Shown: one piece after another, positions 8,477-16,171 of the stretch
How the letters are laid out: each line of letters opens with the position of its first letter
Numbering within the stretch: position 1 is the stretch's first letter
NCBI GenBank assembly: GCA_902778665.1
Contig: CACYYN010000023.1
Span: 1-40,898 of the forward strand
Direction: 5' to 3'
Origin: Oscillospiraceae bacterium
GTDB lineage: Bacteria; Bacillota; Clostridia; Oscillospirales; Oscillospiraceae
Length of the DNA stretch: 40,898 nt
Notes under the pieces: model-generated
Databases searched by the model: none
Told to the model about the DNA's origin: nothing
What the model saw: the letters and a program-made list of their open reading frames with translations, nothing else
Position numbers and translations under genes: made by a program

Positions 8477-9054
8477 AGAAGTTCCACTCCAGTTTTTTTC
8501 AGCATCTGCCCGAGGAGGCATACCGGCAGCCCCATCACATTGAAGAAGTCTCCTTCAATCCCCGTCACGAAGAGAGATCCGATGCCCTGGGCGCCGTAGG
8601 CACCCGCCTTGTCCATCGGCTCGCCGGTGTCGATGTAGGCTTCAATCTCCCGCTCGCTCATCTTGCGAAAGGTCACAAAGGTTCTCTCATGCTCGCACAG
8701 TTCCTCTTCCCCACGGAGTACGCACACCCCGGTGTAAACCTCGTGGGTCTCTCCCGAGAGGGAGCGGAGCATTTCCGCTGCCTCCTCGCGGGAATGGGGT
8801 TTCCCGTATATTCTGTCGCAGTGCCAGACAATGGTGTCGGCCCCGATGATAACATCATCTTCCGATTCGCCGCGCCGGGCTGCAGCAATCTCCCGGGCCT
8901 TCGCCCGGGCCAGAGCTTCCACGGTTTCCCCCGGTGTCGCCCCCGCGGGGACCTTCTCTTCTCCCTTCGCCGGGCAGATCACAAGGTTCTGCGCTGCGAA
9001 CATCTCCATCAGCTCTCTCCGCCTCGGTGAGGCGGATGCAAGCACTATCGCCAT
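8473..9054 (-). CDS. maf: Maf family nucleotide pyrophosphatase
   Basis: This 193-residue Maf/YhdE-type protein hydrolyses nucleoside triphosphates such as dTTP, UTP or modified nucleotides to monophosphates, acting as a housekeeping and septation-linked enzyme. It shows the N-terminal LASASPRRRELM signature (residues 5-16), VIIGADTIV with the catalytic Asp (about residue 72), the GKPHSREEAAEML segment and the KAGAYGAQGIGSLFV stretch. Its start overlaps the U32 gene stop (TGATG) and its stop overlaps the mreC start, so U32-maf-mreC-mreD are probably translationally coupled. The substrate subclass cannot be decided here. Confidence 0.93.
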   Translation of the reverse strand: MAIVLASASPRRRELMEMFAAQNLVICPAKGEEKVPAGATPGETVEALARAKAREIAAARRGESEDDVIIGADTIVWHCDRIYGKPHSREEAAEMLRSLSGETHEVYTGVCVLRGEEELCEHERTFVTFRKMSEREIEAYIDTGEPMDKAGAYGAQGIGSLFVTGIEGDFFNVMGLPVCLLGQMLKKTGVELL

Positions 9055-11138
9055 CAGTCTACTCCTCTGTAATACAATCCGCGGGTCAGCACGTTCGGCT
9101 TATAGTCCGAAATGCCCAGATATCCTCTGGCCACCTCCGCGCACTCTCTGCCGCTCTCCGTGGTGAAGAGCATACGCTGGCCCCAGAGCCCCGCGCCGAA
9201 AATGTCTTCCCGTTTATCCGCCAGATACAGCTTATGGGCGTTGTAAATCACATTCCTGCAGCCGTATTCCTTGACCACCGGGAAAACCGACCCCATCCGG
9301 TCAGCCAACTGCCCGGGGGTCTGGCAGGCACAGTGGCCTGCGCTTTCTTTAATGACGCACTGCTCGCTCACCATCAGCGGCAGGCGGCCGTAAACAATAA
9401 TCTCTGTGTCAATGGGCTTTGAGAGATCCTTGATCTGGGCAAGCCGAAGCTCGAAGGACGCCGTGACCGACTTCAGCCCCGCCTCCTGCAGCACACCCAG
9501 AGAGAAGGAGTTGAACACGTTGAGGCCGAAATCGCCTCGCACCTCCATGCCGGCGTTGCGGGCAAAATACACGTGGCCCAGGTTTCCTGCCAGCGCCTCC
9601 CGTATTCCTTTCTCCCGCAGGGCACGCAGAAGCTTCGTTACCTCCTGCACCTGGTTGTCGGTTATAATCCGGGGCATCACCGCCACCGGCACGGCACCCC
9701 GGTCGGTAAAGGGCTTGAGAAGCTCAAAACGGTCCAGCATCAGCTGAGCGGGCACATAGAGATAGGCAGGCTTCAGCTCAGCCAGTTCCTCCGTCAGCTG
9801 GTCCTCGGTGCGCACCTGGAAGATCATCTTCGGGTCCGTCACCGCGGCGACGTTCTTCGGCAGGGCAGGGATGCTCCCGCCCTTTCTTTCCGGCGCCTTC
9901 CCCCGCTTTTCCGACAGGGTGGCTATGAGACTGCGGCGCATTTCGTTGATGTCCGCCGCCGAAACAAACAGCCCCGGATCCGTCTGGGCCTTGTTCTCCA
10001 CCACGTGGAAGGGCGTGCCGCCGGTTTTGTACATCTGCTCCACAATATAGGCATCTGTCAGCCCCTGGCGCTTTGCCTTCTCCGGCACAGGGCCCTCTGC
10101 CACGGCTTTGTTGCCGTCGTCATCAAAGGCAATTGCCCGGATGGGCTCTTCCTTCCGGCAGACGGTGTAGAAGTGCACCGGAACGCGGCGCATCTCCCCG
10201 TCTCCGTAGGCCCGGCGGGTGGCGGCAAAGAGCTTTTCCGTATCCTCGGCGGGCTCACCGCGCACGCCGAACATATTCTGCTTATCTCCGTCAAAATAGC
10301 CCTGGGTGAAGCCGTTGCGGGAGAATGCGTTTTCCAGCATCTCCATCTCTTCTTTTGTGGGTTGGCGGTGCTCTGTCAGCGCACGGTGGTAGATATCCGT
10401 CACAATGGCCGTATACTCCGGCCGCTTCATGCGCCCTTCAATTTTGATGCAGGCGACCCCCGCATCCTCCAACTCCTGCAGCCGGCTGATCAGGCAGTTA
10501 TCCTTCAGAGAGAGGGGGTAATCATCCATCCGCCCGCCCAGGCTGTACTGCATTCTGCAGGGCTGGGCGCACATGCCCCGGTTTCCGCTGCGTCTGCCGA
10601 TCAGTGCCGACATGTAGCACTGCCCGGAATAGCAGAAGCACAGCGCCCCATGCACAAAGACTTCCGTCTCTACTGAGGCATTCTTTGTGATGAACCGGAT
10701 CTGTTCCAGATTCAGCTCCCGTGCAAGCACCACTCTCGTCATGCCCATCTCTGCCGCCGCCTCCGCGCCGGCCAGGTTATGAATGCTCATCTGCGTGCTG
10801 GCATGCAGCGGCAGATCCGGCAGCGCCTGCCGGAGCACCCGGATAAGCCCCACGTCCTGAATGATGATGCCGTCGGCTCCGTATTTCGCGGCCATGCGGG
10901 CACACCGCACGGCACCTTCTATTTCTCTGTCATTGACCAGGGTGTTGAGTGTGGCGTAGACTTTGCACCCGCGCACACGGCAGTAGCGCACCGCCTTTTC
11001 AAACTCTTCCCCAGTAAAATTTTTTGCTCCGCGCCTGGCATTATAATCACCGAAACCCAGATACACCGCGTCTGCACCGTTCTGAACAGCCGCGATTACG
11101 GCTTCAGGAGAGCCTGCCGGTGATAGGAGTTCAAGCAT
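9054..11138 (-). CDS. U32 family protein (RlhA/TrhP type)
   Basis: A 694-residue U32 (collagenase-like) protein. Members of this family are now linked mainly to prephenate-dependent hydroxylation of RNA bases (RlhA on 23S rRNA, TrhP on tRNA) rather than proteolysis. The N-terminal half is a TIM-barrel domain (MLELLSPAGSPEAVIAAVQNG). The conserved cysteine-rich signature spans about residues 163-195, with Cys167, Cys169, Cys174, Cys190 and Cys194 (LCFCYSGQCYM, GNRGMCAQPCR), probably an iron-sulfur site. The long C-terminal part resembles the extended RlhA-like form. AAGGAG lies eight bases before the ATG. It is the first gene of the long minus-strand run and has its own promoter. RNA hydroxylase rather than peptidase is an inference from the family. 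Confidence 0.9.
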   Translation of the reverse strand: MLELLSPAGSPEAVIAAVQNGADAVYLGFGDYNARRGAKNFTGEEFEKAVRYCRVRGCKVYATLNTLVNDREIEGAVRCARMAAKYGADGIIIQDVGLIRVLRQALPDLPLHASTQMSIHNLAGAEAAAEMGMTRVVLARELNLEQIRFITKNASVETEVFVHGALCFCYSGQCYMSALIGRRSGNRGMCAQPCRMQYSLGGRMDDYPLSLKDNCLISRLQELEDAGVACIKIEGRMKRPEYTAIVTDIYHRALTEHRQPTKEEMEMLENAFSRNGFTQGYFDGDKQNMFGVRGEPAEDTEKLFAATRRAYGDGEMRRVPVHFYTVCRKEEPIRAIAFDDDGNKAVAEGPVPEKAKRQGLTDAYIVEQMYKTGGTPFHVVENKAQTDPGLFVSAADINEMRRSLIATLSEKRGKAPERKGGSIPALPKNVAAVTDPKMIFQVRTEDQLTEELAELKPAYLYVPAQLMLDRFELLKPFTDRGAVPVAVMPRIITDNQVQEVTKLLRALREKGIREALAGNLGHVYFARNAGMEVRGDFGLNVFNSFSLGVLQEAGLKSVTASFELRLAQIKDLSKPIDTEIIVYGRLPLMVSEQCVIKESAGHCACQTPGQLADRMGSVFPVVKEYGCRNVIYNAHKLYLADKREDIFGAGLWGQRMLFTTESGRECAEVARGYLGISDYKPNVLTRGLYYRGVD

Positions 11139-11210
11139 AGTCTGTTCTCCTTCTTTTCGGAAAAGGTTGCCTGTTGAAAGAAAACAACACTAATCCACTA
11201 TATTCAAACT

Positions 11211-11240
11211 ATTATACCACAAGGTATTATATTGCGACAA
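11211..11240 (-). promoter_or_regulatory. promoter for the U32-maf-mre run
   Basis: On the minus strand, TTGTCG (11235-11240) and a consensus TATAAT (11211-11216) are separated by 18 bases. Transcription would start near 11205, about 65 bases before the U32 start. Its -35 element overlaps that of the divergent promoter. Confidence 0.65.
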
Positions 11241-11260
11241 GTGAAATTTGATGCTATAAT
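11232..11260 (+). promoter_or_regulatory. promoter for the DnaC-like ATPase gene
   Basis: TTGCGA (11232-11237) and a consensus TATAAT (11255-11260) are 17 bases apart. The leader to the ATG at 11361 is about 95 bases. The two divergent promoters share the 11232-11240 segment, so polymerases at each should interfere with one another. Confidence 0.7.
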
Positions 11261-11360
11261 ACAAATCTCTCCATTATTTCATAGTTTGTTAACACGATCA
11301 TCGGCATTGCGTTTTATACTCATAATATATAGCTGTATATCGCTGAAAGGAGGCGTTATT

Positions 11361-12365
11361 ATGCAGCACAATGCAAGGCTTCTTTCCCGCGCCCGCACCC
11401 GTCTTGCGGAGATCCGCGAAGAAAATGCTGCTCAGCAGCAGCGCCGCATCCGTGATGTCTATGCCCGCCTTCCGGAAGTTGAGCAGATTGACAGCACTCT
11501 TCGCAGCCATATGATTGCGCTGGCGCGTCTCGCCTTCTCCCGCGGGGAAGGCAGCGAGGAGAAGATCTCCGCTCTGCAGGAGGAGAATACCACCCTCCAG
11601 ATGCGCCGGGCGGAAAAGCTGGTGGAAAACGGCTATCCCGTCACCTGGACGGACGAGATCTATTCCTGCCCGCTCTGTCATGACACCGGTAAAACCGCCT
11701 CCGGCGGAATCTGCTCCTGCCTGGAAGGGCTTTACAATAAAGAACTCTCCAAAGAGCTCAGCACGCTGCTGCGCAGCGGGGATGAGTGCTTTGACCGCTT
11801 TGATCTTACCCTCTATTCCGACCAGTACAGTGACTACTTTCAGTGCATTCCCAGAGAATATATGCGCAAGGTCTTTCAGGTCTGCCGGGAATACGCCGAG
11901 CGCTTCCCGGCGCGTGCGGACAATCTGCTCTTTCAGGGAGAGCCGGGGCTGGGCAAATCCTATCTCTCGGCATGCATCGGCCGTGAAGTGGCCGAAAAGG
12001 GCTTCACCGTTTATTACGACACGGCAGTCGCGGCCTTCGGCGCTTTTGAAAAGCAGCAGTTCTCCCGGGATCCCGATGAAGCCGATGCCGCTGCCGAAAA
12101 GGTTCGGAATATGCTCACCTGCGACCTGATGATTCTTGACGATCTGGGCACCGAGGTTGTGACGCCGGTTGTCACCAGCGCACTTTATACCCTCATCAAT
12201 ACCCGTGTCAACAACAAAAAGCCCACCATCATCAACACCACCCTCTACCCGGATGAGCTGGCCGCCAGGTACACCTCGTCCATCTGTTCCCGCCTGAACG
12301 GTTTTTACAAAACCATTCACTTTGCCGGCAGCGACATCCGCAGCATCCTTAAAACGCGCAGATAA
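11361..12365 (+). CDS. DnaC/DnaI-like AAA+ ATPase (helicase-loader family)
   Basis: A 334-residue cytoplasmic ATPase of the DnaC/DnaI helicase-loader family. Residues 1-95 are a helical, glutamate- and arginine-rich region. A possible zinc site follows (Cys103, Cys106, Cys118, Cys120, in YSCPLCHDTG and GICSCLEG), as seen in DnaI-type proteins. The AAA+ domain has Walker A GEPGLGKS (193-200), Walker B LMILDDLG (256-263) and a C-terminal arginine-finger region (SRLNGFYKTIHF). The start is fixed by AAAGGAGG eight bases upstream of the ATG at 11361. No DnaB or DnaD-like gene is adjacent, so its role as the loader is inferred from family alone. It is followed after 14 bases by the E2-fold gene. 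Confidence 0.88.
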   Translation: MQHNARLLSRARTRLAEIREENAAQQQRRIRDVYARLPEVEQIDSTLRSHMIALARLAFSRGEGSEEKISALQEENTTLQMRRAEKLVENGYPVTWTDEIYSCPLCHDTGKTASGGICSCLEGLYNKELSKELSTLLRSGDECFDRFDLTLYSDQYSDYFQCIPREYMRKVFQVCREYAERFPARADNLLFQGEPGLGKSYLSACIGREVAEKGFTVYYDTAVAAFGAFEKQQFSRDPDEADAAAEKVRNMLTCDLMILDDLGTEVVTPVVTSALYTLINTRVNNKKPTIINTTLYPDELAARYTSSICSRLNGFYKTIHFAGSDIRSILKTRR

Positions 12366-12379
12366 AGGAGTTTCACGCT

Positions 12380-13261
12380 ATGGCGAATTCATACAAACAT
12401 CGGTCCGGTGACCGGAAAGACGGCAGGCTTCTCCGCTCCCTTCCGGCCATCAGTAAATTCATCCCCTATTTTCTTCGGGACAGAGGTTCCTCCGGCATTC
12501 TCTATGAAGAGGATCTTGACGTAACCGCTGCAGACAAATGCCTCCGTCAGGAACGGGTGAACGGCTATAAGAACATCGGTTTTCTCCACTTCTTCATTGC
12601 TGCCTATATCCGCTGCATCTCCATGCTGCCCGGGTTGAACCGGTTTATCGTGGGCAGACGGGTGTTTGCCCGGGATGAAATCGACATTGTCCTCACCGTA
12701 AAGCGCAGCGAGACGCTGGAATCCTCCGACACCCGGGTGAAAATCCGCTTTGAAGCCACCGACACCATTTTTGATGTCTATCGGAAGATCAACACCAAAA
12801 TTGACGAGCTGAGAACCGAAGAGGTCTCCGGCACTTTCGAGGACCTGATGGAGAGCTTCAGCCGCGCCCCCCGTCTCTTCATCCGTCTGGGTGTTCTGGT
12901 CCTTCGCATCATGGACTATTTCGGCTGGCTGCCCCAGAGCTGGCTTGACCGCAGCCCTCTGCACGCATCCATGCTGATTCAGGACGCGGGCATGCTGAAA
13001 ACCGCCCCCGCCTATATTCAGATGGGCAATGTTGGCACACTGCCGGTTGCCCTGTCTGTCGGCGCCCGGCATCATGTGTATGAAATGGACAAAACCGGCC
13101 TTGTCACCGACACCAAGCACATCGTCTGTAAAGCCGTGATCGACAGCCGAATTGCCGATGCCCGGTATTACTCCCAGTTTCTCAACGCCATGCGCTATAT
13201 CTTCCAGCATCCGGAAATACTCGAGCGCTCCCCCACCCGCGTTGTCGAAGACGTGGGCTAA
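12380..13261 (+). CDS. E2 acyltransferase-fold protein lacking the catalytic His
   Basis: A 293-residue protein resembling the catalytic domain of 2-oxoacid dehydrogenase acyltransferases and chloramphenicol acetyltransferase, without lipoyl or E3-binding domains. The NVGTLPVALSVGARHHVYE segment and the C-terminal HIVCKAVIDSRIADARYYSQ region match that fold. The signature HRxxDG of true E2 enzymes reads SRIADA here, so the catalytic histidine is Ser while the Asp remains. The N-terminal half contains IGFLHFFIAAYIRCISMLPGLNRF, as in E2 trimer cores. No E1 or E3 gene is near. It follows the DnaC-like gene by 14 bases with its own AAAGGAG. Fold fairly sure; function unknown and probably not acyl transfer by the normal mechanism. 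Confidence 0.75.
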   Translation: MANSYKHRSGDRKDGRLLRSLPAISKFIPYFLRDRGSSGILYEEDLDVTAADKCLRQERVNGYKNIGFLHFFIAAYIRCISMLPGLNRFIVGRRVFARDEIDIVLTVKRSETLESSDTRVKIRFEATDTIFDVYRKINTKIDELRTEEVSGTFEDLMESFSRAPRLFIRLGVLVLRIMDYFGWLPQSWLDRSPLHASMLIQDAGMLKTAPAYIQMGNVGTLPVALSVGARHHVYEMDKTGLVTDTKHIVCKAVIDSRIADARYYSQFLNAMRYIFQHPEILERSPTRVVEDVG

Positions 13262-13381
13262 CTCTCCATCTCCCGGCTTCCATCCCGCTCTCTGCACTAT
13301 ATTTTACAGCCCTTGAACTATACCCCTGCGTTTATGAATCACACGCCTCCTGTGCGATGAAGGAAGTGAGCTGAAGACCGC

Positions 13382-13410
13382 AAAAAGCAACCCATTCCGG
13401 GTTGCTTTTT
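13382..13410. terminator. bidirectional terminator
   Basis: A 12-base perfect stem (AAAAAGCAACCC and its complement) with a five-base loop gives a T run on both strands. It separates the convergent E2-fold gene (plus) and the methyltransferase gene (minus). The 13262-13381 stretch before it holds no visible gene. Confidence 0.92.
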
Positions 13411-13415
13411 CATTT

Positions 13416-14132
13416 TCATACTCTATGGTAGATTCTTTTAATTTCTTCCGTATCCGTTCCGTCCGGGTTCTTCAGCAGAAGCACCGGTTCCAGCTTCAAT
13501 CCGGGTTTTCCTCCCCGGATTCCTTCCACCAGCACCAGGCTCGGCACTGATGAGATATCGTGGCAGACAATGCGCATCCGTTTCGGCTCTATCCCGTGTC
13601 CCGTCATTTCCGTAAAAAGCTCTGCCAATCGGTCCGGCCGGTAGACTACAGCAAACTTTCCGCCCCATCGGCAGAGATAGGAAGCTGCAGCGCACAGATC
13701 ATCCAGCGTGCACGCCACCTCTCCTCTTGCTGCAGCACGGTCTGCATCCGGTGACACGCGGCCGGTATTGAGCGCATAATACGGCGGGTTGGATACCACC
13801 ACATCAAAACTCCCCGCCGGCAGAGTCTCTCTGACTTTCCGTATGTCTCCCTGAAGGATACTGCTTCTTTCGGAAAGGTTGTTATGAGCCATGTTTTCTG
13901 CAGCAAGGTCAGCCGCATCTGCATTTATCTCCAGTCCCGTCACATGCACAGTCCTGCTTCTGGACAGCATCAGCAGTGCAATCACCCCGGAGGCACACCC
14001 CAGGTCAATCGCCTTCTTTGCTCCCGTCAGATTCATGTAATTTCCGAGCAGAACAGCATCTGTTCCGAACCGGAAGTGTTTTGACTGGGCAAATTCCGGC
14101 CCGCCCTCCCAGAGATAATCAAACTGTGCCAC
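13416..14132 (-). CDS. tRNA1(Val) adenine-N6 methyltransferase family (TrmN6/YabB-like)
   Basis: A 238-residue SAM-dependent methyltransferase of the TrmN6/YfiC/YabB family, which methylates adenine 37 of a valine tRNA in E. coli. The N-terminus KHFRFGTDAVLLGNYM is typical. The SAM-binding motif is IDLGCASGVIALLM (about 42-55), and the catalytic N6-adenine motif NPPY is at 115-118. The C-terminal RMRIVCHDISSVPSLVLVEG stretch also fits. The start codon is GTG at 14130-14132 with a weak GGAAGAG nearby. It lies alone between two terminators, downstream of the ferredoxin gene. The exact tRNA target is inferred. Confidence 0.87.
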   Translation of the reverse strand: MAQFDYLWEGGPEFAQSKHFRFGTDAVLLGNYMNLTGAKKAIDLGCASGVIALLMLSRSRTVHVTGLEINADAADLAAENMAHNNLSERSSILQGDIRKVRETLPAGSFDVVVSNPPYYALNTGRVSPDADRAAARGEVACTLDDLCAAASYLCRWGGKFAVVYRPDRLAELFTEMTGHGIEPKRMRIVCHDISSVPSLVLVEGIRGGKPGLKLEPVLLLKNPDGTDTEEIKRIYHRV

Positions 14133-14160
14133 TCTTCCGGCACCCCCCTTCCGAAAACGA

Positions 14161-14209
14161 CAATGTTGTAAATCAGATCAGCAATGCTGCAAACCAGATC
14201 AGCAATGCT
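14161..14209. repeat. 21-bp tandem direct repeat
   Basis: Two adjacent 21-base units (14168-14188 and 14189-14209; each ends in CAGATCAGCAATGCT) differ at two positions. A degenerate third partial unit (CAATGTT) precedes them. The repeat lies just upstream of the methyltransferase gene and next to the ferredoxin terminator. It is too short to be a CRISPR array. Confidence 0.8.
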
Positions 14210-14219
14210 ATAAAAGGGT

Positions 14220-14250
14220 AAAAAAAGAGGGCGATCACTCGCCCTTTTTT
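14220..14250 (-). terminator. terminator of the ferredoxin gene
   Basis: On the minus strand, AGGGCGA pairs with TCGCCCT around a four-base loop, followed by C and seven T. It ends the transcript 23 bases past the ferredoxin stop. The plus strand also has a T run, so it may act both ways. Confidence 0.88.
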
Positions 14251-14272
14251 CTTTCATTACTTTCTGGAAATA

Positions 14273-14440
14273 TTATTCCTCAGAAATTGCGTCTGCCGGG
14301 CAGTTAGCCTGGCAGGAACCACACTGCAGGCACTTGTCCTGATCGATTTCGTAATGAACTTCACCCATGTCGATAGCTTCAGCAGGGCAATTTGCTGCGC
14401 AGGTCCCACAGGACAGGCAATCATCACCAATAACGAACAT
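14273..14440 (-). CDS. 2[4Fe-4S] ferredoxin, clostridial type
   Basis: A 55-residue small electron carrier. Two CxxCxxCxxxCP motifs are complete: Cys8, Cys11, Cys14, Cys18 and Cys37, Cys40, Cys43, Cys47, enough for two [4Fe-4S] clusters. The start is the ATG at 14438-14440, because GGAGG lies eight bases upstream; an ATG 15 bases further upstream is the source of part of that ribosome site. The protein is acidic, as these low-potential ferredoxins usually are. It is transcribed alone from its own promoter with its own terminator. Its partner enzymes (hydrogenase, pyruvate:ferredoxin oxidoreductase) are not in the window. Confidence 0.95.
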   Translation of the reverse strand: MFVIGDDCLSCGTCAANCPAEAIDMGEVHYEIDQDKCLQCGSCQANCPADAISEE

Positions 14441-14481
14441 TGAGGTTACCTCCATCTCAGATTCCCATTCGGGTTAAGGCT

Positions 14482-14509
14482 ATAATATCACATTCGTTGT
14501 AAAAATCAA
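14482..14509 (-). promoter_or_regulatory. ferredoxin promoter
   Basis: On the minus strand, TTGATT (14504-14509) and TATTAT (14482-14487) are 16 bases apart, about 40 bases upstream of the ferredoxin ATG. The surrounding sequence is very AT-rich. Confidence 0.6.
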
Positions 14510-14517
14510 TTACCAAA

Positions 14518-14588
14518 TTGAAAATTTTTCAAATTTTTTGTCCGAAATAGTTAGCTATTTTTAACCTTCTAATTAGAATTAGCTAACT
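14518..14588. promoter_or_regulatory. cluster of palindromes, candidate operators
   Basis: Three symmetric elements lie between the divergent ferredoxin and lipid-operon promoters. They are TTGAAAATTTTTCAA (14518-14532), TTCTAATTAGAA (14567-14578, perfect), and the outer pair AGTTAGCTA (14549-14557) with TAGCTAACT (14580-14588) flanking the second. Together with 14456-14726 this is 271 bases with no gene. The nested arrangement suggests binding of a dimeric regulator; none is encoded next to it. Confidence 0.45.
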
Positions 14589-14657
14589 TTATGCAGTATT
14601 TTTCTCTGTCGGGTTCTCCAAGGATGCGTGTGCAGCACGCAGACGGTGCAGTTTTGC

Positions 14658-14686
14658 TTGCTTTCCCGCCTCTTATCTGCTATTAT
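14658..14686 (+). promoter_or_regulatory. promoter of the lipid operon
   Basis: TTGCTT (14658-14663) and TATTAT (14681-14686) are 17 bases apart, 40 bases upstream of the acyltransferase ATG. A small hairpin (TGCGTG/CACGCA, 14625-14641) lies just upstream. Confidence 0.6.
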
Positions 14687-14726
14687 AAGCAGATGTCAAT
14701 CAGATCATTTATAAAGAAGAATCAAT

Positions 14727-15503
14727 ATGGGTTATAAACACACTTATTGGATTTTCCGCATCATCCGTGCTCTTGCATGGCTGATCTTCCCGAAATTCAA
14801 ACTATCCGGAGCGGAGAATCTGCCAAACGAGCCCTGCATTATTGTCGGGAATCACAGTCAGGCCAACGGCCCGGTCGCTGCCGAGCTCTATACGCCGGTC
14901 AGCCATTATACCTGGTGTATCGGGGAGATGATGAACTGGAACGAGGTTGCCCCCTATGCTTTTCAGGATTTCTGGTCCGGGAAGCCGAAAGCAATCCGCT
15001 GGTTTTACAAAATTCTCAGCTACATTATTACACCAATCTCTGTTGTGACATTCAACAATGCCCGAACGATACCCGTTTACCACGATGCACGCCTGATCAC
15101 GACCTTCCGCCAGTCGGTAGAAAAGCTTCAGGAAGGCAGCAGCATTGTTATCTTTCCGGAGCACTATGATGAACACAACAATATTGTGCATGATTTTCAG
15201 GACAAGTTTGTTGACCTTGCCCGTTTTTACTATAAGAAAACAGGGAAAGAGCTCTGCTTTGTCCCGCTCTATATCGCTCCTCGCCTGAGCCTGATGACTT
15301 ACGGAAAACCAATCCGCTTCCGTGCCGACGCTCCGATTGCTGATGAACGCCACCGTATCTGCGATGCCTTGATGGACGGGATCACCGAAATCGCTGTTTC
15401 CCTGCCGGAGCACACTGTCGTTCCATATCCCAATATCGCGAAAAAAGATTATCCCAAGAATCTTCCCCTAAAGGACTACACGCATGAAAAGACAACGAGT
15501 TGA
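14727..15503 (+). CDS. PlsC-like lysophosphatidic acid acyltransferase family protein
   Basis: This 258-residue protein resembles 1-acyl-glycerol-3-phosphate acyltransferases, which add the second acyl chain to form phosphatidate at the membrane. It has a hydrophobic N-terminal segment (about 8-22), NHSQANGP at 42-49 where classical enzymes have NHxxxxD, and FPEH at 143-146 in place of FPEGTR. The Asp of the HX4D motif is Gly. From memory, a clostridial subfamily shares the H-x4-G form, so this may be a family feature rather than damage. The ribosome site is weak (AAGAAGAA). It is the first gene of an operon and overlaps the PAP2 gene by 20 bases. Confidence 0.75.
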   Translation: MGYKHTYWIFRIIRALAWLIFPKFKLSGAENLPNEPCIIVGNHSQANGPVAAELYTPVSHYTWCIGEMMNWNEVAPYAFQDFWSGKPKAIRWFYKILSYIITPISVVTFNNARTIPVYHDARLITTFRQSVEKLQEGSSIVIFPEHYDEHNNIVHDFQDKFVDLARFYYKKTGKELCFVPLYIAPRLSLMTYGKPIRFRADAPIADERHRICDALMDGITEIAVSLPEHTVVPYPNIAKKDYPKNLPLKDYTHEKTTS

Positions 15504-16167
15504 TTATTCCGGGTTCTCTCTCAGCCGCCTGAACGAACCGCGTTTTTCCCACTTAAAACTTCTGGGCGGATGGATTGTCTATTTTATTCTGTACTTTGTG
15601 ACAGAAAATCTAATTCCTCGGGAGAAGTGCCATCCGATTCACTGCTGGCTGGATGATGTTATCCCTTTTAATGAGTTTTTTCTTATTTTTTATTGCGGAT
15701 GGTTTTTGCTCGTTTTCGGCTCTCTGCTCTATTACCTGCTGTATGATGTTGAGCGATTCAGGAAGCTCCAGATCTACATCATGTGTACGCAGGCCATTGC
15801 CATGTTTATCTATATTGTCTATCCCAGCAGGCAGGATCTCCGTCCGGAGGTCTTTCCCCGGGAGAATATTTTGACCGCTCTGATGAGTTTTATCTATGCC
15901 TTTGATACCAGCACAGGTGTATGTCCTTCTCTGCATGTCGGCTATTCCATGGCAATTTTGTCCGTTACTGCAAAGGATCCTTTTCTGAGCAAGGGATTGA
16001 AAGCTTTCCTGACCTTTTTTATTGTAATGATCTGTGCTGCTGTATGTTTTGTCAAGCAGCACTCCGCTGTGGACGTTTTTGCTGCTTTGATTATGTGCTT
16101 CTTTATAGAAATTGCCCTGTTCGGAAAAGACTACTGGCTTCCTCGGCTTCGCGGGGAGAAAGCGTAA
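15484..16167 (+). CDS. PAP2-superfamily membrane phosphatase
   Basis: A 227-residue multi-spanning protein with five or six hydrophobic segments. It carries PAP2/inositol-phosphoryl-transferase-type motifs: CPSLHVGYSMAI (about residues 147-158), containing the catalytic-type His, and KQHSAVDVFAAL (about 190-201), containing the second His and Asp. The first motif (KxxxxxxRP) is not clear. Such enzymes remove phosphate from lipid phosphates or transfer head groups. Its position between a PlsC-like gene and a CDP-alcohol phosphatidyltransferase gene makes phosphatidylglycerophosphate or phosphatidate the likely substrate, which is inference. It overlaps the upstream gene by 20 bases, and its stop lies four bases before the next start. 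Confidence 0.8.
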   Translation: MKRQRVDYSGFSLSRLNEPRFSHLKLLGGWIVYFILYFVTENLIPREKCHPIHCWLDDVIPFNEFFLIFYCGWFLLVFGSLLYYLLYDVERFRKLQIYIMCTQAIAMFIYIVYPSRQDLRPEVFPRENILTALMSFIYAFDTSTGVCPSLHVGYSMAILSVTAKDPFLSKGLKAFLTFFIVMICAAVCFVKQHSAVDVFAALIMCFFIEIALFGKDYWLPRLRGEKA

Positions 16168-16171
16168 TTCG

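Noticed and set aside
14161-14209. Possible CRISPR remnant
   Set aside because: Two directly abutting 21-base units without spacers and no cas gene in the window.
14033-14257. A 74-codon frame with an internal SIADL repeat
   Set aside because: The repeat peptide arises from the 21-bp DNA repeat, and the frame crosses the ferredoxin terminator and the methyltransferase start; probably not translated.
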